NCBI GenBank assembly: GCA_024636215.1
Contig: JAGXHL010000065.1
Location: 1-5,932 of the forward strand
DNA: 5,932 nucleotides
Direction of reading: 5' to 3'
DNA from: Deltaproteobacteria bacterium
GTDB lineage: Bacteria; Desulfobacterota; Desulfuromonadia; Desulfuromonadales; BM103
Positions 1-5,782 of this stretch are shown in pieces. Positions within the stretch are counted from its first letter, which is position 1. Each line of letters opens with the position of its first letter. The notes beneath the pieces were generated by a model. The model was given only the letters and a program-made list of their open reading frames with translations. It made no database searches and was not told the origin of the DNA. Position numbers and translations under genes: made by a program.

Positions 1-638
1 GAATCGAAGCCGCGGATTTCTTCCAGTTCGTCACCAAAAAAAGCCAAACGGACCGGCTGTTCCAGCATCGGCGGGAAAAGATCCACCAGGTCGCCGCGTA
101 CTGCGAAGCTGCCGCGATCTTCGACCAAGGCGACACGCTGATAACCAAGCGCTGACAGTCCCTGCAGCAGCGCATCACGTGGTACATCTCTGCCGACTTC
201 AAGTTGCAGCTGCAAAGAATCGAGAGTCTTGCGGGGCAGAACCTTCTGCTGCAGCGCCCTGGCCGTAGTGACGACGGCTTTGCCGCGCCCCTTGGCGAGA
301 GCCGCCAGGGTTGCCAGCCGGGTCGCTTCAATTTCAGGGTGTGGGCTGAGCGGAGCGTAGGGTTCGGTTTCCCAGTGAGGGAAAAACAGGATGTCGTCCT
401 GACGACCATGAAAAAAACACAAGGCCCGATAAAAGCGCTGGGCCTCAGCCTGATCGGAAGCCACGACCAGCAGCTTCTCATCACGGCGGTTGCGTGCCAG
501 TAACCCGGAGGCGAACCAGGCATCGCTGCTGCCATTCAGGCCGATGATTTCGCTGCGCCCGAAGATCCCCGAGGAAAACGGTGCCAGGGCTCCGGATAAG
601 GTGCAATGTAGAATGCGGGGTTCAGTCGTTGCGGACAT
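1..638 (-). CDS. mfd: Transcription-repair coupling factor Mfd, N-terminal part (runs off left edge)
   Basis: Mfd is a cytoplasmic DNA translocase that removes RNA polymerase stalled at DNA lesions and recruits UvrA for nucleotide excision repair. Only the first 212 codons are here, out of roughly 1,150 usual for the family, so this is the UvrB-like N-terminal module; the helicase domains lie off the edge. Recognisable blocks are FFPHWETEPY (85-94) followed by SPH and a TRLATL stretch (107-112), matching DWETLPYDSFSPH...SRLSTL of E. coli Mfd. Further on are EDRGSFAVRGDLVDLFPP (173-190) and FFGDELEEIRGFD (200-212). The ATG at 638 gives an N-terminus of family-like length but has no clear Shine-Dalgarno. 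An in-frame ATG at 671 would add 11 residues and also lacks one. The gene lies 50 bp after nadA on the same strand with no obvious promoter between, so co-transcription is likely. The family call is very secure; the exact start is not. Confidence 0.95.
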   Translation of the reverse strand, partial: MSATTEPRILHCTLSGALAPFSSGIFGRSEIIGLNGSSDAWFASGLLARNRRDEKLLVVASDQAEAQRFYRALCFFHGRQDDILFFPHWETEPYAPLSPHPEIEATRLATLAALAKGRGKAVVTTARALQQKVLPRKTLDSLQLQLEVGRDVPRDALLQGLSALGYQRVALVEDRGSFAVRGDLVDLFPPMLEQPVRLAFFGDELEEIRGFD

Positions 639-648
639 GCCGGTACTC

Positions 649-664
649 GGCGAGAAGAATCGCC
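649..664 (-). other. Small hairpin just upstream of the mfd start
   Basis: On the minus strand GGCGA and TCGCC (5 bp) flank a 6-nt loop. The hairpin ends about 10 nt before the ATG at 638 and sits in the nadA-mfd gap. It has no following T-run, so it is not a terminator. It may affect ribosome access or transcript stability, but it could also be chance. Confidence 0.3.
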
Positions 665-688
665 TTATCATTAAGAATGGTGGGGAAA

Positions 689-1603
689 TCAGTCACGTGG
701 CACGGCCAGCATGCGATCCAGAGTCACCTTGGCAGGAATCCTGATCTCCTCGGGGACCGTCACCCGCGGGCTCATCGTCTGCAGCGCCAGGAGAACATCT
801 TCAAGAGAAGTCAGTTTCATGTTGGGACAGATCAGCCTCGTGGTCGGCAGAATAAACTCCTTGCCAGGGTTTTCCTTGCGCAGACGATAGAGGATTCCGG
901 CTTCGGTGCCGACAATGAACTGCCTTGCGGGATTTTCTCGGGCGAAGGTGTACATGCCACTGGTAGAACAGACATGGTCTGCCAGTGCCAGCACCTCAGG
1001 AGGGCATTCCGGATGGGCCATAAACAGGGCGTCAGGGTAGTCGGCCATGGCCTCCTTGGCGTCAGCAACAGTCAAGCGTTCGTGAGTCGGGCAGTAGCCG
1101 TCCCAGAAATGGCAGGTTTTGTCCACCTGGGCGGCGATGTAGCGCCCCAGATTGCGATCCGGAGCAAGAATCACTTCCGGTTCAGCAAGCGACGCAACCA
1201 CCTTGACAGCATTGGCGCTCGTGCAGCAGATATCACTCTCTGCCTTGACGGCGGCGCTTGAATTGACATACATCACGACCGGCGCACCTGGATACTGGCG
1301 CTTAAACTCACGCAGACCTTCCGCGGTGATCATATCCGCCATCGGGCAGCCGGCATCCAGACGAGGCAGCAGCACGATCTTTTGCGGAGCCAGGATTGCG
1401 GCACTTTCCGCCATGAAGTGAACACCGCAGAAGACGATGACCGGTTTGTCGGTGCGGGCGGCCTCCATCGACAGGGCAAGGGAATCTCCAGTGATGTGTG
1501 CCAGCTCCTGGATTTCATCACGTTGATAATTATGCGCCAGAATCAGGGCATCACGTTGCTCTGCCAACACGAGGATTTCACTGATGATTTTGTTCTCGTT
1601 CAT
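689..1603 (-). CDS. nadA: Quinolinate synthase NadA
   Basis: NadA condenses iminoaspartate with dihydroxyacetone phosphate to quinolinate in de novo NAD synthesis, using an oxygen-sensitive [4Fe-4S] cluster in the cytoplasm. From the ATG at 1603 the protein is 304 residues, the short form of the family. The three expected cluster cysteines are present: Cys59 in [10 protein letters not shown], Cys171 in GYCPTHE and Cys259 in ICPNMK. Other conserved stretches are AHNYQ (23-27), TGDSL (38-42), YVNSSAAVK (112-120) and CSTSGM (212-217). The reading frame is open to an ATG at 1648, but that codon lies upstream of the predicted transcription start, while 1603 is preceded by AAGGAAA about 10 nt away. 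The aspartate oxidase gene nadB, which supplies iminoaspartate, is not next to it here. The gene is first in a likely operon with mfd. Confidence 0.97.
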   Translation of the reverse strand: MNENKIISEILVLAEQRDALILAHNYQRDEIQELAHITGDSLALSMEAARTDKPVIVFCGVHFMAESAAILAPQKIVLLPRLDAGCPMADMITAEGLREFKRQYPGAPVVMYVNSSAAVKAESDICCTSANAVKVVASLAEPEVILAPDRNLGRYIAAQVDKTCHFWDGYCPTHERLTVADAKEAMADYPDALFMAHPECPPEVLALADHVCSTSGMYTFARENPARQFIVGTEAGILYRLRKENPGKEFILPTTRLICPNMKLTSLEDVLLALQTMSPRVTVPEEIRIPAKVTLDRMLAVPRD

Positions 1604-1613
1604 GGTACAACCG

Positions 1614-1620
1614 TTTCCTT
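1614..1620 (-). promoter_or_regulatory. Ribosome binding site that sets the nadA start
   Basis: AAGGAAA on the minus strand lies 10 nt before the ATG at 1603. The alternative upstream ATG at 1648 lies between the -10 and -35 boxes of the promoter, so this site supports the shorter protein. Confidence 0.6.
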
Positions 1621-1636
1621 GTTGCAAGATTGCTGT

Positions 1637-1665
1637 ATGGTAAAGCAAAAGCCTTGATATGTCAA
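1637..1665 (-). promoter_or_regulatory. sigma70-type promoter of nadA(-mfd)
   Basis: On the minus strand a perfect -35 box TTGACA (1660-1665) is followed, after a 17-bp spacer, by TACCAT (1637-1642), a 4 of 6 match to TATAAT. The predicted transcript starts near 1630, giving a leader of about 27 nt to the ATG at 1603. It is arranged back to back with the tat promoter. Confidence 0.75.
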
Positions 1666-1673
1666 ATGCTTAT

Positions 1674-1686
1674 CCCTTCTTCAGGG
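1674..1686. promoter_or_regulatory. Small inverted repeat between the divergent -35 boxes
   Basis: CCCT and AGGG flank a 5-nt spacer, roughly midway between the nadA -35 box (ending 1665) and the tat -35 box (starting 1691). It could be a regulator site shared by both operons, but the arms are only 4 bp and it may be chance. Confidence 0.15.
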
Positions 1687-1690
1687 GTTC

Positions 1691-1719
1691 TTGACAGGAC
1701 CTCTTTTTGCCGGTATTCT
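1691..1719 (+). promoter_or_regulatory. sigma70-type promoter of the tat operon
   Basis: A perfect -35 box TTGACA (1691-1696), a 17-bp spacer, and TATTCT (1714-1719), a 4 of 6 match to TATAAT. The predicted start near 1726 leaves a leader of about 38 nt before the ATG at 1764. Confidence 0.75.
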
Positions 1720-1763
1720 CAGCACACTTCATGGCTTCTAAACTCTGATTACGGTGACTATAT

Positions 1764-2132
1764 ATGTTTGGTATCGGTTTTCCTGAACTGCTCATGATCA
1801 TGGCGCTCGCCCTGATCGTCCTCGGCCCCAAGCGACTTCCGGATCTGGCACGCGCGCTCGGGCGCGGCCTTTCGGAATTCAAAAGGGCCTCTGATGAACT
1901 GAAGCAGACATTTACCGAAGAAACCCGCAGCCATGACCTCAAGCGGCCGCCGGGACAACCCGGCAAGCTTACACCGCCCGGCAGCATTCACGATCCTTAT
2001 CCACCAGAAGCCAATCCCGCAGAACCAGAACCTGACCTCGGCAGCAGCTCCTCCAGCGACAAAGACCGCGCGGAAAAGGCCGTAACCTCTGATCCGGATG
2101 TCAAACAAGAGGGCAGCTCGGATGAGCGATGA
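1764..2132 (+). CDS. tatB: Twin-arginine translocase TatA/TatB-family subunit (TatB-like)
   Basis: This is a single-span subunit of the Tat system, which moves folded twin-arginine proteins across the inner membrane. The 122-residue protein begins [10 protein letters not shown], with a glutamate at position 8 in the membrane segment (about 5-20). LGPKRLP (20-26) and an amphipathic helix (about 27-50) follow, then a charged, Pro/Ser/Glu-rich tail ending in a run of serines near 94-98. MF-IGF-ELL and GP-RLP are typical of TatB, whereas the following stretch ([13 protein letters not shown]) also fits TatA, so the A/B assignment is less certain than the family. GGTGA (1753-1757) lies 6 nt before the start. 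The gene is first in the operon, and its last 11 bp overlap tatC. A separate tatA is not present in this window. Confidence 0.92.
   Translation: MFGIGFPELLMIMALALIVLGPKRLPDLARALGRGLSEFKRASDELKQTFTEETRSHDLKRPPGQPGKLTPPGSIHDPYPPEANPAEPEPDLGSSSSSDKDRAEKAVTSDPDVKQEGSSDER
2108..2113 (+). promoter_or_regulatory. Ribosome binding site that sets the tatC start
   Basis: AGAGGG lies 8 nt before the ATG at 2122, inside the end of the upstream tat gene. It favours 2122 over the in-frame ATG at 2098, which would add eight residues not expected for TatC. Confidence 0.6.
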
Positions 2133-2880
2133 CCGGATGCCGTTGACTTCCCACCTCGAGGAACTGCGACGCAAACTGATCATTTCCGGAGTTGCCTGGC
2201 TGGTCGCCTTTCTCGCCTGCTACAGCTTTTCTGAATTGCTCTTTGACCTGATCGCCGGTCCGGTTCGTCTGGCCTTGCCGGAGGGAACGTCGCTGGTCTT
2301 TATCACCGCCACAGAACCGTTCTTTACCTACTTGAAAATCAGTGCATTGGCCGCCCTGCTGGTCTCCATGCCGGTGATCTTCTGGCAGATCTGGTCCTTT
2401 ATCGCGCCAGGCCTCTACAAGAACGAAAAGCGTTACGTCTTCCCTTTTGTGCTGGCCAGCACCCTCTGCTTTGCGACCGGTGCGTATTTCGGCTTCCGCT
2501 TCGTCTTTCCCATGGTTTTCAAAGTGCTCATCGAGTTCGGTACCGGCGGCGGTCAACTGAGTGCCATGCTCTCCATGGGCTCCTATCTGTCACTCTCCAG
2601 CAAACTGCTGCTTGCCTTCGGCCTGGTCTTCGAGTTGCCGGTCGTCATCTTTTTCCTGGCGCGCATGGGCATTGTCGATCACAAGATGCTGGCGCGCAAT
2701 CGCAAGTTCGCGCTTCTGGCCGCCTTCGTGATCGGCGCCTTGCTCACCCCCCCGGACGTCTTCTCACAAACCGCTCTCGCCGTACCATTTGTCATCCTCT
2801 ATGAAATCGGCATCATCGTCGCCCGGATCTTCGGCAAACATCGTGATCCGGTTGCAGAGCAAGAGGCTGAAGAGAGCTAG
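2122..2880 (+). CDS. tatC: Sec-independent protein translocase TatC
   Basis: TatC is the six-span inner-membrane core of the Tat translocase and binds the twin-arginine signal peptide together with TatB. The 252-residue product matches the usual length. It has the N-terminal [13 protein letters not shown] block (7-19) and [10 protein letters not shown] (63-72). [14 protein letters not shown] (91-104) follows, with Glu102 matching the signal-binding Glu103 of E. coli. Glu171 in FELPV corresponds to the buried E. coli Glu170, and [10 protein letters not shown] (209-218) to the conserved loop near the last spans. Hydrophobic spans fall near 19-37, 68-90, 106-128, 155-182, 196-211 and 216-236. 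The C-terminus is acidic. It overlaps the upstream tat gene by 11 bp, indicating translational coupling. Confidence 0.97.
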   Translation: MSDDRMPLTSHLEELRRKLIISGVAWLVAFLACYSFSELLFDLIAGPVRLALPEGTSLVFITATEPFFTYLKISALAALLVSMPVIFWQIWSFIAPGLYKNEKRYVFPFVLASTLCFATGAYFGFRFVFPMVFKVLIEFGTGGGQLSAMLSMGSYLSLSSKLLLAFGLVFELPVVIFFLARMGIVDHKMLARNRKFALLAAFVIGALLTPPDVFSQTALAVPFVILYEIGIIVARIFGKHRDPVAEQEAEES

Positions 2881-3000
2881 TTTACGTCCGGAAACGGTCC
2901 TTTTCGGCAATCTCTGCGTCAATCGACGGATTTGATTGTGCGGCGTAAAGGACTACGCCTCCGCTCAAATCCTTGATTTCCTCTGGACGACTGATCGTCG
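2881..3000. repeat. Hairpin-tiled noncoding element after tatC (possible dispersed repeat)
   Basis: This gap holds no credible gene but is dense in self-complementary segments. CCG-AAA pairs with TTTCGG (2888-2907, with one bulged G). CGTC/GACG closes a 4-nt loop (2917-2928). A large two-part stem follows (2928-2972), then GACGA/TCGTC around CTGA (2986-2999). The close packing suggests a structured repeat or an RNA processing or termination region. Whether copies exist elsewhere in the genome cannot be seen from this window. Confidence 0.4.
2928..2972 (+). terminator. Large two-part stem-loop downstream of the tat operon (possible terminator)
   Basis: The outer arms GGATTTGA (2928-2935) and TCAAATCC (2965-2972) pair perfectly over 8 bp. 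The inner arms GGCGTA (2942-2947) and TACGCC (2954-2959) pair over 6 bp around a 6-nt loop, with a small internal loop between the two helices. It begins 48 bp after the tatC stop. Only a weak T-rich tail (TTGATTTCCTCT) follows on the plus strand, so intrinsic termination is uncertain; it may instead protect the transcript 3' end. Confidence 0.4.
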
Positions 3001-3041
3001 AAGAACGAAAAGCGGACCTGGCAAAACGCAACCAGGCCCGC
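3001..3041 (-). terminator. Intrinsic terminator of the DsbA-like gene
   Basis: On the minus strand GCGGGCCTGG and CCAGGTCCGC form a 10-bp stem with one G-U pair around a 10-nt loop, followed by TTTTCGTTCTT. It lies 24 bp past the stop codon of the gene ending at 3066. The T-rich tail is on this strand only, so it serves the minus-strand gene. Confidence 0.75.
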
Positions 3042-3065
3042 CCCTGTTACCCGACAACAACGTGT

Positions 3066-3914
3066 TTACTTGGCAACCTTCTGCAGCTCTGCATCGATTG
3101 CCTGCTTGAAACCGCTGAAACTGCGATCTTTGAGTTGGATGCCGTTGATATAAACAGCCGGCGTGCCTCGCACGCCTGCCTTGGTACCCAGCTGTGTATC
3201 AGCAGCGACCTCCTGTTGCAGGGCCGGGTTCGCAATGTCCCGATCAAAGCGTTTCATATCGAGGCCAACGCTCTCGGCCAGCTGCCGGATCTTGATCTCA
3301 TTGAGATTATTGTAGTTGGCAAACAACTCATCGTGCATCGGCCAGAATTTCCCCTGATTGCGGGCAGCAATGCTTGCAATTGCCGCCGAGTTGGCAAATT
3401 TGTGCATGCTCAAGGGGAAATGCTTGTACACCAGCCGCACCTGCTGCGGATAGGCGGCCATCACCTGCTCCAGAGTCGGCACCAGGCGAGCACAGTAAGG
3501 GCACTCGAAATCATCGAAAAGGGTAATGGTGACCGGAGCGTTTTCCTCGCCTTTGACCGCAGAATTGTTCACCGGCAGCTCCTGTACGTAGGATAGATAG
3601 ACAAATTGCAACGACTTGCTTTTTGTACTGCCGAGGTAGAGCATCTGGCCGTCTGGCGAAACTTCCAGGCTGGTTACGTCATCACCGACCGGGAAGCGTT
3701 CCTGCTGTTGGCCATCAACAGCAAAAATCTGGACTTCACCGCCTGCGAGCAGCACGAACAGGCGCCCGTCAGCCACACTTTGCGCAATGTCCAAGGGAGC
3801 CTTGTCCAGGGGTTGGCTATTGACCAGGGTCTTTTCCAGTTCCGCATAAGCCAGACTGGTCGTCAAGAGCAGTCCAAGGAGCAGAACGATCATACGCTGT
3901 GCTGTCGTCATCAT
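3066..3914 (-). CDS. Exported DsbA-like thiol-disulfide oxidoreductase with a propeller-like N-terminal region
   Basis: This is probably a periplasmic thiol-disulfide exchange protein of the DsbA/thioredoxin fold. The 282-residue product starts with a Sec-type signal peptide (1-24, hydrophobic core 9-20, cleavage after AYA). Residues about 25-118 are not thioredoxin-like. They carry repeated strand-rich phrases such as DGRLFVLLAGGEVQIFAVDG (49-68) and VTSLEVSPDGQMLYLG (80-95), resembling one or two beta-propeller blades. The catalytic domain begins near 124 with APVTITLFDDFECPYC, active site Cys138-Pro-Tyr-Cys141. It continues through KHFPLSMHKFA (164-174) to the cis-proline loop GTPAVYING (250-258). 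Only the two active-site cysteines occur in the mature protein. The start at 3914 (or the next codon, 3911) follows GAGAGGG by 5-8 nt; the ATG at 3977 is at the predicted transcript start and is unlikely. The gene stands alone, convergent with the tat operon. Whether it oxidises, reduces or isomerises is unknown. Confidence 0.9.
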   Translation of the reverse strand: MMTTAQRMIVLLLGLLLTTSLAYAELEKTLVNSQPLDKAPLDIAQSVADGRLFVLLAGGEVQIFAVDGQQQERFPVGDDVTSLEVSPDGQMLYLGSTKSKSLQFVYLSYVQELPVNNSAVKGEENAPVTITLFDDFECPYCARLVPTLEQVMAAYPQQVRLVYKHFPLSMHKFANSAAIASIAARNQGKFWPMHDELFANYNNLNEIKIRQLAESVGLDMKRFDRDIANPALQQEVAADTQLGTKAGVRGTPAVYINGIQLKDRSFSGFKQAIDAELQKVAK

Positions 3915-3940
3915 ATTTACCCTCTCAAATTTTCGATTGC

Positions 3941-3949
3941 AAAAAAAAA
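3941..3949 (-). other. T9 homopolymer in the leader of the DsbA-like gene
   Basis: Nine consecutive T on the minus strand lie in the 5' leader, 27 nt before the start codon. A weak hairpin precedes it (TTCGCT pairing AGTGAA, with one G-U, around CAG), but eight other bases separate hairpin and T-run. It is therefore a poor intrinsic attenuator, though such runs are slippage-prone. Confidence 0.3.
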
Positions 3950-3982
3950 CCAGCCGCTTCACTCTGAGCGAATACACTCTCT

Positions 3983-4012
3983 ATAATTACCTGCTGCCGG
4001 ATTTCATGTCAA
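3983..4012 (-). promoter_or_regulatory. Promoter of the DsbA-like gene
   Basis: On the minus strand TTGACA (4007-4012, perfect -35), an 18-bp spacer, and AATTAT (3983-3988, 4 of 6 to TATAAT). The transcript would start near 3976, giving a leader of about 62 nt and excluding the ATG at 3977 as the start codon. Confidence 0.55.
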
Positions 4013-4031
4013 TCACGGCTCATGACAAGCC

Positions 4032-4060
4032 TTGACTTTCGGCTTTTGCAGCGTCATAAA
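4032..4060 (+). promoter_or_regulatory. Promoter of the ABC exporter operon, almost touching the start codon
   Basis: TTGACT (4032-4037, 5 of 6 to the -35 box), a 17-bp spacer, and CATAAA (4055-4060, 4 of 6 to TATAAT). Transcription would begin about 4067, only some 4 nt before the ATG at 4071, where no Shine-Dalgarno is seen. Confidence 0.5.
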
Positions 4061-4070
4061 TTGAACCTAT

Positions 4071-4997
4071 ATGACACCTCCAGCGCTTGCCATACAGAAT
4101 CTATCGAAAACCTACGACGGTACAATTGCCGTCAACGATATCTCTTTTTCGATTGAACCGGGAGAGATCTTCGGCCTGCTCGGTCCCAACGGTGCCGGCA
4201 AAAGTACAGCCATCAACATGATCGCCGGCGTCTCTCGTATCGGCAGTGGTTCCATCAAGATTTTCGGTTTTGACAATCAAAGCGATTCGCGCACCACGCG
4301 CCGCCTGGTCGGCGTCATGCATCAGGAGATCGTTATCGATAATTTTTTTACCATTGATCAGGCCCTGCGCTTTCACGCCGGTTACTACGGCGTTCGCGAT
4401 GACGCGGCCTGGCGCCAGCGCTTGATTGATCGCCTCGGCCTCAAGCCGCATCTGCACAAAGTCATGATCAAGTTATCCGGAGGAATGAAACGGCGCTTCA
4501 TGATTGCCAAGGCATTGATTCATAAGCCCCGGCTTTTGATTCTTGATGAGCCCACAGCCGGAGTCGATGTGGAACTGCGCCACACGCTTTGGGATTTTGT
4601 CCGTGAAATCAATCAGCAGGGGACAACCATCCTGCTGACCACTCATTACCTGGAAGAAGCCGAACAGATGTGTGATCGTATCGCCATCATGAACCATGGC
4701 GACGTGATCGCTCTCGAATCGACCAGAACGCTGCTGAACGAGCTCGGCACCCGCAGCATCCTGATTCATCTGCACTCGCCCATCACAGAACTGCCTGACA
4801 ATCTCTGCTGTCAGGGAGCGGAACTTGATGAGACGGGCACCACCCTGCAACTGACCTTGTCAGCCAGCCAATCGTCTGGAGATTTATTGAAACGGCTGTG
4901 CGATAACGGCCTGCTGATCGCCGACATAGAAACCAGAAAGGCCGGCCTCGAAGAGATCTTTCTGCAGATGACCCAGGCCGGCAGGGCAAAACCATGA
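4071..4997 (+). CDS. yadG: ABC-2 type exporter, ATP-binding subunit (YadG-like)
   Basis: This cytoplasmic ATPase powers the permease encoded next. It is 308 residues, the same length as E. coli YadG, and resembles it throughout. Walker A is GPNGAGKS (38-45), the Q-loop Gln85 is in GVMHQE, and the signature is LSGGMKRR (135-142). Walker B is LLILDE (155-160), the D-loop is AGVD (163-166), and the switch histidine is His192 in TTHYLEEAE. The last 80 or so residues are a less conserved domain ending in GLEEIFLQM, as in drug/polysaccharide/nodulation-type ABC-2 ATPases. The start is set by family length; no Shine-Dalgarno precedes it. The stop overlaps the permease start by 4 bp (ATGA). The substrate is unknown, as it is for YadGH, so the gene symbol denotes resemblance only. 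Confidence 0.93.
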   Translation: MTPPALAIQNLSKTYDGTIAVNDISFSIEPGEIFGLLGPNGAGKSTAINMIAGVSRIGSGSIKIFGFDNQSDSRTTRRLVGVMHQEIVIDNFFTIDQALRFHAGYYGVRDDAAWRQRLIDRLGLKPHLHKVMIKLSGGMKRRFMIAKALIHKPRLLILDEPTAGVDVELRHTLWDFVREINQQGTTILLTTHYLEEAEQMCDRIAIMNHGDVIALESTRTLLNELGTRSILIHLHSPITELPDNLCCQGAELDETGTTLQLTLSASQSSGDLLKRLCDNGLLIADIETRKAGLEEIFLQMTQAGRAKP

Positions 4998-5782
4998 ATC
5001 GCCAACAGGAACCGCAATTTCTAGCCTGGCTGCCTTTCTATACACTGCTGCAGAAGGAAATCCGCCGCTTTTTACGGGTTGCGTCACAGACGCTGGTGAC
5101 CCCGGTCATCACCGCTTCGCTGTATCTTTTTATCTTCGGCGCCACCCTGGGTGAACGCATCAGCGTCATTGAAGGTTTCAGCTATGCGCAGTTCGTGATC
5201 CCCGGCTTGATCCTGATGGGGGTTATCAACAACTCCTTTTCCAACGTCGCCTCCTCGCTTTTCATGTCGCGCTACCTGGGCAATATCGTCGATCTGCTGG
5301 TCACCCCGGTCTCCCCCACCCAGTTCATCATGGCCTACACCCTGGCCGCCATGTTGCGCGGCCTGGCTGTCGGCCTGGTGGTCTGGCTGATCTCCTGCCT
5401 GTTTGCCACGCTCCCCTGGGCACATCCCTTTGCCGCAATCGCCATGGCCTGTTTGGCCAGCTTCCTCTTTGCCCAGTTCGGTATCATCGCGGCGATTCAT
5501 GCCGATAATTTTGATTCCCTGTCGATGTACACCAACTTCATCATCCTGCCGCTGATCTATCTGGGCGGGGTCTTCTACCCGATTTCGATCCTGCCGCCGC
5601 TGTGGGCCAAGCTCTCGCACCTCAATCCGCTCTTCTACCTGATCGATGGCTTCCGCTATGCTCTGCTCGGAGTCGGCGACCTCTCTTTCCCGGTCTCCTT
5701 CGGCGTCGCCCTGGTCATGGCCCTGGTCCTGTTCTGCTGGGCAGCCAGCCTGATCGCTCGCAGCTATCGCCTGCGTAATTAG
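4994..5782 (+). CDS. yadH: ABC-2 type exporter, permease subunit (YadH-like)
   Basis: This inner-membrane subunit of the exporter is 262 residues, with six predicted spans near 34-52, 66-88, 112-137, 143-168, 178-197 and 234-255. It resembles E. coli YadH (about 256 residues) along its length: [20 protein letters not shown] (21-40) against [33 protein letters not shown] (61-73), and the ABC-2 signature region [14 protein letters not shown] (189-202) plus [16 protein letters not shown] (207-222). AGGG (4983-4986) lies 7 nt before the ATG, inside the ATPase gene, and the ATGA overlap points to translational coupling. The TAG stop overlaps the stop codon of the convergent arsenite permease gene, with no terminator between them. 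The transported substrate cannot be told from sequence. Confidence 0.93.
   Translation: MNRQQEPQFLAWLPFYTLLQKEIRRFLRVASQTLVTPVITASLYLFIFGATLGERISVIEGFSYAQFVIPGLILMGVINNSFSNVASSLFMSRYLGNIVDLLVTPVSPTQFIMAYTLAAMLRGLAVGLVVWLISCLFATLPWAHPFAAIAMACLASFLFAQFGIIAAIHADNFDSLSMYTNFIILPLIYLGGVFYPISILPPLWAKLSHLNPLFYLIDGFRYALLGVGDLSFPVSFGVALVMALVLFCWAASLIARSYRLRN

Noticed and set aside
204..744. Plus-strand open frames of 84-99 residues opposite mfd and the nadA end
   Set aside because: They are antisense shadows of mfd and nadA with no family resemblance and no plausible ribosome binding site.
581..1261. 226-residue open frame on the plus strand opposite nadA
   Set aside because: It lies wholly antisense to a secure NadA reading frame and its translation has no recognisable motif or domain.
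1601..1648. Longer nadA start at 1648
   Set aside because: The codon lies inside the promoter, upstream of the predicted transcript start, and the extra 15 residues are not typical of NadA.
2101..2556. 151-residue minus-strand open frame opposite tatC
   Set aside because: It is antisense to tatC, with a composition typical of a reverse-frame shadow of a membrane protein gene.
2888..2907. Hairpin just after tatC as an intrinsic terminator of the tat operon
   Set aside because: The stem is short with a bulge and is followed by CAATCTCTG, not a T-run.
2973..3596. 207-residue open frame on the plus strand
   Set aside because: It is antisense to the DsbA-like gene, whose CPYC motif and signal peptide are clear, and it runs across that gene's terminator.
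3912..3977. Longer start of the DsbA-like gene at 3977
   Set aside because: It would put 21 extra residues before the signal peptide and coincides with the predicted transcription start; a good ribosome binding site precedes 3914.
5084..5620. 178-residue minus-strand open frame, very rich in Gly, Asp, Gln and Arg
   Set aside because: It is the antisense of the hydrophobic permease gene, which produces such polar composition; no domain is visible.
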